Under the pieces are notes generated by a model that was not told where the DNA came from, did not search any database, and saw only the letters and a program-made list of their open reading frames with translations. Position numbers and translations under genes: made by a program. A stretch of DNA of 7,101 nucleotides from Bifidobacteriaceae bacterium (GTDB taxonomy: Bacteria > Actinomycetota > Actinomycetes > Actinomycetales > WQXJ01). How positions within the stretch are numbered: the first letter of the stretch is position 1; the number at the start of each line of letters is the position of its first letter. Below, piece by piece: positions 1-5,665 of the stretch. Location of the stretch: positions 1-7,101 of the forward strand of contig JAIRXV010000252.1 in NCBI GenBank assembly GCA_031268115.1, in the 5' to 3' direction.

Positions 1-464
1 GCATCGTCCTGGGGTGCGATTCGATGCTGGAGCTGGACGGCGAAACCTTGGGCAAACCCCGCGATGCCGGTGAAGCCGAACGCCGCATCGCCCAACAGTC
101 CGGCCGGTCAGCGCTGCTCCACACGGGTCACTGGCTCGTTGACCTGCGAGACGGCCGCCCGGAGGGGCGCATCGAAGTGGGCGCCACGTCCTCAACCGTG
201 GTCCGGTTCGCGACCCTGACCCGCGAAGAAATCGGCGCGTACGTGGCCACAGGCGAACCCCTCGCGGTGGCCGGGGCCTTCACCATCGACGGACTGGGCG
301 GCCCGTTCATCGAAGGCATCGACGGAGACCACCACGGCGTGGTCGGGTTGTCCTTGCCAACGCTGCGCCACCTCTTGGCGCAACTGGATGTATCGGTCAT
401 GGCGTTGTGGCGCCCCGGGACTGAGACGTCACAGGCCGAGCGGGGCGATGCACGGCACGGGTAG
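1..464 (+). CDS. maf: Maf-family nucleoside triphosphate pyrophosphatase, 5' end cut off by the window
   Basis: The frame is open from base 3 and ends at TAG 462-464. The N-terminal part, about one third of a usual protein of about 200 residues, lies outside the window. Maf proteins are cytoplasmic pyrophosphatases that hydrolyse non-canonical or surplus NTPs to NMP and PPi, and some are linked to arrest of septum formation. Visible family signatures are GCDS near the window start, whose Asp matches the catalytic acidic residue of the family (GADT in many members), then LDGETLGKP. In the C-terminal half they are the TGEPLAVAGAFTIDGLGG segment and a VVGLSLP motif. The AGAF...GLGG wording is typical of actinobacterial members. 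The usual Asn before VVG is Gly here. The last ~20 residues after MALW look like an unconserved tail. The gene is convergent with rsmI. I am sure of the family but not of the preferred nucleotide. Confidence 0.93.
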   Translation, partial: IVLGCDSMLELDGETLGKPRDAGEAERRIAQQSGRSALLHTGHWLVDLRDGRPEGRIEVGATSSTVVRFATLTREEIGAYVATGEPLAVAGAFTIDGLGGPFIEGIDGDHHGVVGLSLPTLRHLLAQLDVSVMALWRPGTETSQAERGDARHG

Positions 465-474
465 GCGGGGTGGG

Positions 475-496
475 GGTGAGATGGCCGTTCCTCACC
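475..496. terminator. Possible hairpin between convergent maf and rsmI
   Basis: GGTGAG (475-480) and CTCACC (491-496) are exact complements around a 10-nt loop. The stem can extend outward by a G-T and a G-C pair. It lies 11 nt after the maf stop and directly abuts the rsmI stop codon (497-499, minus strand), a sensible place for a bidirectional terminator. No U-rich run follows on either strand, so intrinsic termination is only a guess. Confidence 0.3.
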
Positions 497-536
497 TCAC
501 CCTTCTTCACCTGGCCGTTCCTCACCTGGCCCTTCT
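482..536. repeat. Imperfect 30-nt tandem duplication at the rsmI 3' end
   Basis: The blocks 482-506 and 512-536 match at 22 or more of 25 positions with a period of exactly 30 nt. The inner copy lies in the last codons of rsmI and the outer copy spans the stop codon and the space beyond it. The period is ten codons, so the two copies are in the same rsmI frame. Together they produce the Glu/Gly/Pro-rich tail (GPGEERPGEEG) of the protein. Where the inner copy reads a Pro codon (527-529), the outer copy reads the TGA stop (497-499). Confidence 0.75.
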
Positions 537-1384
537 CTTAGCAGCGCCGCTTCGTACAGTGCTCTGCGCGGGGCGCCGGTTTGCGCCGCCACTTCTGCTA
601 CCACGCCCGCCAAGCGTTCTCCCTTAGCAACGCGCGCGTTGACTCGCGCCGCCAAGGCGGCGAGGCCTGGATCGGCCGGGGGCGCCCCCGCCACAACAAG
701 GGTGACCTCGCCTAGCACTTCACCCTGCGCGGCTCGCACCGCCAACTCCCCGATGCTGCCGCGCCAGATCTCTTCATGCACCTTGGTCAGTTCCCTGCAC
801 ACCACGGCCGGCCGGTCGCTGCCCCAGGCCTCGACCATCTGCGTCAAGGCCGCTGGGAGGCGGCGCGCGGCCACGAAGAACACCGCCGTTCGCCGTTCGG
901 TCGCCAGCTGCGCCGCAAGGTCCGCCGCCTTGGCCGCTTTGCGTGGCCAAAAGCCCTCGAAGACGAACCGGTCGGTCGCCAACCCCGAGACCGCGAGCGC
1001 CGCCAGTACGGCGCTCGGGCCGGGTGCGCAGGCCACCCGGACTCCTTCAGCGGCGGCCAGCCGAACCACCCGAAATCCAGGGTCGCTGACTAAGGGGGTT
1101 CCGGCATCGGACACCAACAACACGGTGGCGCCCTCCAAGGCAGCGTCAACCAGTTCACGCGCCCTGACCTGCTCGTTCGCGTCATAGAGCGAGACCATTC
1201 GTCCCTTCGGCGCGATCCCCAGCCGCTTCGCCAAGGCGCGCGCGCGGCGGGTGTCCTCGGCGGCCACTACATCCGCCTCGGCAAGGAGTTCGCGTAGGTG
1301 GTCCGAGGCGTCCGCATCGTTGCCGATGGGCGTCGCTCCAACCACGACCCGTCCCACAGCGATGCCGCCCTCCCCCGATTTCAT
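497..1384 (-). CDS. rsmI: 16S rRNA (cytidine(1402)-2'-O)-methyltransferase RsmI
   Basis: RsmI uses S-adenosylmethionine to methylate the 2'-hydroxyl of C1402 in the decoding centre of 16S rRNA. The 295-residue product (286 in E. coli) is a tetrapyrrole-methylase-fold protein with all main signatures: VVVGATPIGN at 13-22, AAEDTRR at 41-47, SLYDANEQ at 65-72, the hallmark LLVSDAGTPLVSDPG at 89-103, PGPSA at 121-125, ATDRFVFEGFWPR at 136-148, and the C-terminal ARRALYEAAL-type segment near 272-281. The segment usually read as ES-x-HR is VAARR here (171-175). Start choice: ATG at 1382-1384 gives a normal N-terminus. A GTG at 1355-1357 (286 residues) has the better ribosome site, GGGGGAGG ending 11 nt upstream, and could be the true start. 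The frame stays open upstream to 1684, but that stretch is not RsmI-like and would run into pmt. The last ~11 residues come from the tandem duplication. The gene is divergent from pmt, as in mycobacteria. Confidence 0.95.
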   Translation of the reverse strand: MKSGEGGIAVGRVVVGATPIGNDADASDHLRELLAEADVVAAEDTRRARALAKRLGIAPKGRMVSLYDANEQVRARELVDAALEGATVLLVSDAGTPLVSDPGFRVVRLAAAEGVRVACAPGPSAVLAALAVSGLATDRFVFEGFWPRKAAKAADLAAQLATERRTAVFFVAARRLPAALTQMVEAWGSDRPAVVCRELTKVHEEIWRGSIGELAVRAAQGEVLGEVTLVVAGAPPADPGLAALAARVNARVAKGERLAGVVAEVAAQTGAPRRALYEAALLREGPGEERPGEEG

Positions 1385-1394
1385 CTCCCCATCT

Positions 1395-1502
1395 TGGCCC
1401 ATCGCCCGCACCCAGCCGACCAGGACGATGGCGCCACCGCCCCGCCCCGTCCCGCGAATTCCTGGCCCATCGCCCGCACGCAGCCGACCGGGACGATGGC
1501 GC
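1395..1502. repeat. Pair of 40-nt direct repeats in the rsmI-pmt divergent region
   Basis: Copies at 1395-1434 and 1463-1502 begin TGGCCCATCGCCCGCAC and end GGACGATGGCGC. They differ at only two of 40 positions, with a period of 68 nt. Each copy contains the inverted arms CCATCG and CGATGG. The 28 nt between copies are not repeated. The pair fills most of the space between the rsmI and pmt starts, so it could hold the divergent promoters or operators, or be a dispersed intergenic repeat. I could not find a convincing -35/-10 pair in it. Both copies carry an ATG near their right end (1428 and 1496); the second is in the pmt frame but has no ribosome site. Confidence 0.8.
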
Positions 1503-1534
1503 ACCCTCCCAGAGTGCGGGCCGAACTGCGTACC

Positions 1535-3124
1535 ATGGCTCCCGTGGCTCGAACCCCTGGCGTTAGCAGTCCTGTCCTGAAGGCGGAGACGTGGCTGGCC
1601 ACGTCCCCCGCAGGCGGGTTCGCGTCGCGGTGGGGGGTGCCGCTCGGCATCACCGCGCTGGCCGGCGCAATGCGACTGGTCCACCTGAATCTTCCCCAGA
1701 AATTGGTGTTCGACGAGACCTATTACGTCAAAGGCGCCTATTCGTTGTTACGGTTCGGATACGAGCGGCAGTGGCCCGAGGGCGATGAGACGAATGAATC
1801 GTTCGCGGCCGGCGATGTCGATATCATGCTCGATCAACCTGAATATGTGGTACACCCGCCCGGTGGCAAATGGATGATCTCGCTTGGAATGCAGCTCTTT
1901 GGGGCGGACAACGCGTGGGGTTGGCGTTTCTCGTCGGCGCTGTTTGGAACCGTCTCGGTTCTGATTATGATTCTGGTGGGCCGGCGCCTATTTCGCTCTC
2001 AGGCACTTGGCTGCGTTGCGGGATTGCTGCTGGCCGTGGACGGACAGCACATCGTCCATTCGCGTACTGGTCTGCTGGATCCGTTTCTCATGTTCTGGGC
2101 GCTCGTAGCGTTTTGGCTCATCCTGCTGGACCGCGACCAGATGCGCGGTCGCTTGGAAGATCCTTTGAGACAGGTGCGCGAGTATTCGTCGTTCGGCGCC
2201 ACTCTGGAGCCGGGCCGCACGTGGGGTCCGCGCCTGGGCATGCGCTGGTACCTATTGGGTGCGGGCGTTGCATTGGGTTTGGCGACTTCGGTGAAATGGT
2301 CGGGTCTGTATTTTCTGGCCGCTTTTGGCATTCTGGTCGTGGTGTGGGATATGGCGGACCGCCGCGCCGCTGGAATTCACAAATGGTGGGCGGCGGGAGC
2401 GCTACTCGATGGGACCAAAGCGTTTGTTCTAATGGTCCCGGTCGCGGCCCTCACCTATCTGAGCACGTGGGCAGGGTGGTTTGCCTCGGACGATGCCTAC
2501 AACCGGCACCTAGCTGAGGCCGAGGGCTACTCCGGGCCTTTACCCGATACTCTGCAATCTCTGCTGCGGTACCACCAACAGGCGTTGGATTTCCACACGG
2601 GACTGACTTCGGAGCATCCCTATCAAGAAAATGCCCTGAGTTGGCTTATACAGCTGCGGCCCACATCGTTCGATTGGCGTTCCGAACCCACCTGCGGCGG
2701 ATCCGATTGCGCCCAGGCGATCACCGCGCTCGGCAACCCCGTCGTTTGGTGGTTGGGGGCGGTCGGTTTAGGGGTGGTGCTCTACTCGGCTACGTTTTGG
2801 GCGGACCGCCGCGCGTGGGCCATCCTGGCGGGCTACGCCGGTGGCTATCTGCCGTGGTTCGCTTTCCTCGGTCGCACCGTTTTCACGTTCTACACGGTTG
2901 CTTTTGTCCCGTTCGTTGTTCTGGCCCTGACCTATGCGCTCGGCACCGTCATCGGACCGCCGATGGCGTCCCCCACGCGGCACCGCGTCGGCATTCTGAT
3001 CGCTGGTTGCGTGGTGGTGGCGGCCGTGGCCTTGGCGGCATTCTTCTGGCCCATCTGGACTGGCGAGAGCATATCGAGGGCGTATTGGGACGCGCACATG
3101 TGGCTGAGGCCGAGCTGGATCTGA
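1535..3124 (+). CDS. pmt: Protein O-mannosyltransferase (GT39, dolichyl/polyprenyl-phosphate-mannose type)
   Basis: This integral membrane GT-C enzyme transfers mannose from polyprenyl-phosphate-mannose to Ser/Thr of secreted proteins during Sec export. The 529-residue product has about eleven hydrophobic segments (roughly 35-50, 133-170, 178-198, 238-272, 294-312, 403-442, 449-472, 484-505). FDETYY at 59-64 supplies the acidic Asp-Glu pair in the first external loop expected of GT-C catalysis. VVHPPGGKW (105-113), WGWRF (128-132), a TGLLDPFL segment (178-185), LGLATSVKWSGLYF (247-260) and HPYQ...W (361-370) follow the actinobacterial Pmt pattern. Cys387 and Cys392 could form a disulphide in the external loop. 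ATG 1535 is chosen because the N-terminus then matches family length. No clear Shine-Dalgarno precedes it, so the message may be leaderless; the frame is open back to 1298 but that part overlaps rsmI and is not conserved-looking. Codon choice is looser than in neighbours, with many TTT and TTG codons. Confidence 0.93.
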   Translation: MAPVARTPGVSSPVLKAETWLATSPAGGFASRWGVPLGITALAGAMRLVHLNLPQKLVFDETYYVKGAYSLLRFGYERQWPEGDETNESFAAGDVDIMLDQPEYVVHPPGGKWMISLGMQLFGADNAWGWRFSSALFGTVSVLIMILVGRRLFRSQALGCVAGLLLAVDGQHIVHSRTGLLDPFLMFWALVAFWLILLDRDQMRGRLEDPLRQVREYSSFGATLEPGRTWGPRLGMRWYLLGAGVALGLATSVKWSGLYFLAAFGILVVVWDMADRRAAGIHKWWAAGALLDGTKAFVLMVPVAALTYLSTWAGWFASDDAYNRHLAEAEGYSGPLPDTLQSLLRYHQQALDFHTGLTSEHPYQENALSWLIQLRPTSFDWRSEPTCGGSDCAQAITALGNPVVWWLGAVGLGVVLYSATFWADRRAWAILAGYAGGYLPWFAFLGRTVFTFYTVAFVPFVVLALTYALGTVIGPPMASPTRHRVGILIAGCVVVAAVALAAFFWPIWTGESISRAYWDAHMWLRPSWI

Positions 3125-3143
3125 CGCGACACGGCGGAGGGTG

Positions 3144-3163
3144 ACGGGGTACCCTGTCCCCGT
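3144..3163 (+). terminator. Hairpin between pmt and the aldo/keto reductase gene
   Basis: ACGGGG (3144-3149) and CCCCGT (3158-3163) are perfect six-base arms around an 8-nt loop, 20 nt after the pmt stop. No U-run follows, so it could be a weak terminator, an mRNA stability element or chance in GC-rich DNA. Confidence 0.25.
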
Positions 3164-3194
3164 TATCAATGCAATCGATTACGGAGGTTTGCCC

Positions 3195-4052
3195 ATGCAA
3201 ACGCGCAAGATCGGCGATTTCGCCAGTTCCGCCATCGGACTCGGGGAAATGCCGATGTCGATCGAAGGTCGCCCCGACCGCGAACAGGCAATTCGCACCA
3301 TCCATGCCGCGCTCGACGCTGGCGTCAGGCACATCGATACCGCTTATGCCTACCGGATCGCAGGGGAGAGCGAAGCCCACGGCGAACTGCTGCTGGGCGA
3401 GGCCCTGCGCACGTGGGGCGGGGATCGGGGCACGGTGTTGCTGGCCACCAAGGCCGGCCACCTGCGCAACACGCCAGGCTCGGTGTGGCAGCAAGACGGC
3501 AGGCCCGAACACATCAAGGCCGTTGCGAAGGCCAGCGCCAAGAACCTCGGCGTCGAGGCCGTTGGCCTGTTCTACTACCACAGGCCCGACCCGGCGGTCC
3601 CATTCGCGGATTCCGTGGGCGCCTTGGCCGAGCTGTTGGATGAAGGAGTGATCGTGCGGGCCGGCGTTTCCAACGTCAACCCTGCTCAAATCCGCCAAGC
3701 CCAAGAGAGTCTAGGCGGGCGCCTCGCCGCAGTTCAAAACCAGTTTTCTCCCGCGTTTCGCTCATCTGAGCCCGAGCTCGAACTGTGTACGCGGCTCGGT
3801 ATCGCCTTCTTGCCGTGGAGCCCACTTGGCGGGATCGGCGGAGCCAAGGCCGTTGGCGCCAAGTTCGCCGCCTTCCACGACGTGGCCGCGGCTCACGGCG
3901 TGTCTGCCCAGCAGGTAGTCCTCGCGTGGGAGTTGGCCAAGTCTGCCCGCGTTATACCCATACCGGGGGCATCGCGACCAGAATCCATTCTCGATTCGAT
4001 CAAGGCAGCGGATCTGGTTCTCACGCCGGAGGAATTGTCCGCAGTGGACTGA
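3195..4052 (+). CDS. Aldo/keto reductase family oxidoreductase
   Basis: A cytoplasmic NADPH-dependent (beta/alpha)8-barrel enzyme that reduces carbonyl compounds; the substrate cannot be read from sequence. The 285-residue product has the full catalytic tetrad: Asp48 and Tyr53 in HIDTAYAY, Lys86 in LLATK, and His129 in FYYHRPDP. Cofactor-side motifs are GVSN (157-160), QNQFSP (181-186), PWSPLGG (207-213) and IPIPGASRPES (254-264). The ATG at 3195 is chosen because ACGGAGG at 3181-3187 sits seven bases upstream, an ideal ribosome site. A GTG at 3141 would add 18 residues, but its only GGAGG abuts the codon. The protein is at the short end of the family and ends soon after the last helix (LTPEELSAVD) without a variable C-terminal loop. 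The 70-nt gap after pmt permits co-transcription, but no functional link is evident. Confidence 0.92.
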   Translation: MQTRKIGDFASSAIGLGEMPMSIEGRPDREQAIRTIHAALDAGVRHIDTAYAYRIAGESEAHGELLLGEALRTWGGDRGTVLLATKAGHLRNTPGSVWQQDGRPEHIKAVAKASAKNLGVEAVGLFYYHRPDPAVPFADSVGALAELLDEGVIVRAGVSNVNPAQIRQAQESLGGRLAAVQNQFSPAFRSSEPELELCTRLGIAFLPWSPLGGIGGAKAVGAKFAAFHDVAAAHGVSAQQVVLAWELAKSARVIPIPGASRPESILDSIKAADLVLTPEELSAVD

Positions 4053-4099
4053 TTCGTCTTAGACCGTGCGCGGACCGCGGGGAGAACCGGCCCCAAGCG

Positions 4100-4204
4100 C
4101 ACCCCGTCCAGACCCGTGAGCCAAGATCGCGCCCTTGGCCAGACAAGTTCGCCACCGTCGAAGGTCGGGCCACCCCCTCCAGACCCGTGAGCCAAGATCG
4201 CGCC
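4100..4204. repeat. Pair of 34-nt direct repeats with internal inverted arms, upstream of the metal transporter
   Basis: Copies at 4100-4133 and 4171-4204 share 33 of 34 bases with a period of 71 nt. The identical 27-nt core is 4107-4133 / 4178-4204. At the right edge, copy 1 forms the interrupted palindrome GCCAAGATCGCGCCCTTGGC (4120-4139), with eight of ten base pairs complementary. Copy 2 has a weaker version (CCAAG...TTTGG, 4192-4209). The location suggests a regulator-binding array, a termination signal for the upstream gene, or a dispersed intergenic repeat. Confidence 0.8.
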
Positions 4205-4247
4205 TTTGGGGCCTTGCGGCTTCGCGGGTGAGCCCAGCGGGTGTAAC

Positions 4248-4261
4248 TTCGGACGTACGAA
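4248..4261. promoter_or_regulatory. Small inverted repeat upstream of mntH, possible operator
   Basis: TTCGGACGTACGAA is a 14-bp inverted repeat with six of seven pairs complementary, ending 33 nt before the start codon. It lies beside a locally AT-rich patch (AACTTTTTA, 4260-4268). A TAACTT (4244-4249) overlapping its left edge fits the TANNNT pattern of actinobacterial -10 boxes, but no -35 is well placed. It does not match an MntR or DtxR site that I know. This is tentative. Confidence 0.25.
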
Positions 4262-4294
4262 CTTTTTACTTCGTGCGGACCGAGGAGCTGATTC

Positions 4295-5542
4295 GTGGAC
4301 CCAAACTCCAGCAAGCCAGCGCCCTCATCCCCGCCCGTTCGGATCGTCCATCTCCTGGGTCCGGCGTTTGTCGCGGCTGTCGCCTACGTCGATCCGGGTA
4401 ACGTCGCCGCGAACGTCACGGCAGGAGCCCGGTATGGCTACACGCTGATTTGGGTACTGGTAGTCGCGAACGCCATGGCCTGCCTGGTCCAATACCTCAG
4501 CGCCAAACTCGGTTTGGTCACGGGCCGTTCGCTGCCTCAGCTCATCGGCCGCCACATGCCCCGGACCGGCCGGCTCGCCTTCTGGGCCCAGGCCGAGACT
4601 GTCGCCATTGCAACCGACGTAGCCGAGGTGATTGGCGGCGCGATTGCCCTTAACTTGCTGTTCGCCTTGCCGCTACTCGTTGGCGGCGTCATAACCGCAG
4701 CGGGTTCCCTGGGCGTGCTTGCCATACAGTCGCGGCGCGGTCAGCGTCCATTCGAGTTTGTAATCACGGGGCTCTTGGCGGTCATCGCCGTGGGCTTTGT
4801 CTCCGGTCTGTTCACCGCCCCGGTGGCGCTGCCGGATCTCGCCTCCGGCCTCATTCCTCGTTTCGAGGGCACCCAATCCGTGCTGTTAGCGGCCTCGATG
4901 CTCGGCGCGACAGTCATGCCACACGCCGTCTACCTGCACTCTTCCCTGACTCGGGACCGCCACACCCGACCCCTTGGCGGTGCCGAGCGCCGCCACCTGC
5001 TACGTGCCACACGGTGGGATGTCGCTGTCGCACTCGTGCTGGCGGGTAGCGTGAACATCGCGATGCTCGTGCTCGCCGCCGCCAACCTGAGCGGTACGCA
5101 AGGCACGGACACCATCGAAGGGGCGCACGCCGCCATCGTCCAGACGTTGGGACCCACGATTGGAGTGATCTTCGCCATCGGGCTGCTTGCCTCTGGCCTC
5201 GCATCCACCTCAGTTGGGTGCTATGCGGGTGCGGAGGTGATGGCGGGGCTACTGCGCGTGCGCATTCCCTTGCTCGCCCTGCGCGCCATCACGGTAGTGC
5301 CAGCGCTGGCCGTGCTTGCCGTGGCGCCTTCGCCCACATGGGCGTTGGTCCTTAGCCAAGTGGTGCTTTCGTTCGGCATTCCCTTTGCGCTGATACCGCT
5401 GGTCGCGTTGACCGGGCGGCGTTCCGTCATGGGAAACGAAGCCAACACCCTCCCCGTTCAAGTACTATCGTGGCTGGTCACCGCGTTGATTGTGGCCCTC
5501 AACGTCGCACTGGTGTGGCTGACGATGGCGTCCCCCACGTGA
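4295..5542 (+). CDS. mntH: Nramp-family divalent metal cation transporter, MntH-like
   Basis: An inner-membrane, proton-coupled importer of Mn2+ and probably Fe2+ with a LeuT fold. The 415-residue product has about eleven hydrophobic segments (near 19-33, 50-68, 98-144, 154-172, 194-214, 242-265, 288-318, 328-345, 348-373, 385-411). The unwound TM1 carries AYVDPGN (30-36), with Asp33 and Asn36 as metal ligands. TM6 carries LGATVMPH (203-210), with Ala205 and Met208 as the other metal-site residues. TM3 has the ATDVAEVIGGAIAL signature, and TM10 has SQVVLSFGIPFA with Gln355. TM8 reads SGLAST...CYAGA rather than the common SGQSST...TYAGQ, so a usually conserved Gln is Leu. Start: GTG 4295, with GAGGAG at 4282-4287 and a seven-base spacer. 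The gene stands alone, with 242 nt upstream holding the repeat pair and a small inverted repeat. No yybP-ykoY-type Mn riboswitch was recognised. Confidence 0.94.
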   Translation: MDPNSSKPAPSSPPVRIVHLLGPAFVAAVAYVDPGNVAANVTAGARYGYTLIWVLVVANAMACLVQYLSAKLGLVTGRSLPQLIGRHMPRTGRLAFWAQAETVAIATDVAEVIGGAIALNLLFALPLLVGGVITAAGSLGVLAIQSRRGQRPFEFVITGLLAVIAVGFVSGLFTAPVALPDLASGLIPRFEGTQSVLLAASMLGATVMPHAVYLHSSLTRDRHTRPLGGAERRHLLRATRWDVAVALVLAGSVNIAMLVLAAANLSGTQGTDTIEGAHAAIVQTLGPTIGVIFAIGLLASGLASTSVGCYAGAEVMAGLLRVRIPLLALRAITVVPALAVLAVAPSPTWALVLSQVVLSFGIPFALIPLVALTGRRSVMGNEANTLPVQVLSWLVTALIVALNVALVWLTMASPT

Positions 5543-5586
5543 CCCACTGCCCCACCATCGTCCCCATCGGCGCTAGCCGGCCTGTC

Positions 5587-5615
5587 TTGACGCGCCTGGG
5601 GGCGGGTGGCAGAAT
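5587..5615 (+). promoter_or_regulatory. Candidate housekeeping sigma promoter for the dehydrogenase operon
   Basis: TTGACG at 5587-5592 (five of six to the -35 consensus) is followed after exactly 17 nt by CAGAAT at 5610-5615 (four of six to the -10 consensus). Transcription would start near 5622, leaving a leader of about 45 nt before the ATG at 5666. It is the clearest promoter-like match in the window, judged by eye only. Confidence 0.45.
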
Positions 5616-5618
5616 TGG

Positions 5619-5640
5619 ACTATTGGCTAAGCCACTATTG
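5619..5640. promoter_or_regulatory. Possible operator at the predicted transcription start
   Basis: Two copies of ACTATTG (5619-5625 and 5634-5640) flank the inverted repeat TGGCTAAGCCA (5624-5634, five-base arms around one central base). The structure covers the predicted +1 of the adjacent promoter, a common site for repressor binding. The regulator is unknown and no regulator gene is in the window. Confidence 0.3.
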
Positions 5641-5665
5641 CCGACGATGACGTTTGGAGACCGCG

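Noticed and set aside
1395..1502. CRISPR-like reading of the spaced repeats
   Set aside because: Only two copies occur in each of the two intergenic regions, the units differ between regions, and no cas genes are present.
1298..1534. Upstream extension of the pmt frame by 79 codons
   Set aside because: It is antisense to the rsmI N-terminus, passes through the repeats, is Pro/His/Arg-rich without family similarity, and has no ribosome site.
1385..1684. Upstream extension of the rsmI frame by 100 codons
   Set aside because: The extra part has no family similarity, crosses the 40-nt repeats and overlaps the divergent pmt start. RsmI proteins begin just before the TPIGN motif.
3141..3194. Earlier GTG start for the aldo/keto reductase
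   Set aside because: Its GGAGG directly abuts the GTG, while ATG 3195 has ACGGAGG at ideal spacing and a normal family N-terminus.
2949..3704. 251-codon open frame on the minus strand
   Set aside because: It runs antisense across the pmt end and the reductase gene, both clearly real, and shows no domain-like pattern. It is a high-GC shadow frame.
4115..4133. GTGAGCCAAGATCGCGCC resembles the GTGAGCCGAGATCGCGCC stretch of human Alu repeats
   Set aside because: The similarity stops at the short core. The flanks are bacterial coding DNA, and the element is duplicated with unrelated sequence on either side. Coincidence is more likely than contamination or homology.
4053..4294. Mn-sensing yybP-ykoY riboswitch upstream of mntH
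   Set aside because: The conserved internal-loop sequences of that riboswitch are not visible, and the region is occupied by the repeat pair.
5568..5592. Similarity between 5569-5590 and the 5' coding part of pmt (1559-1580), GGCG[T/C]TAGC...CCTGTC[C/T]TGA
   Set aside because: The match is short with several mismatches and one side is coding. It is too weak to call a repeat by eye.
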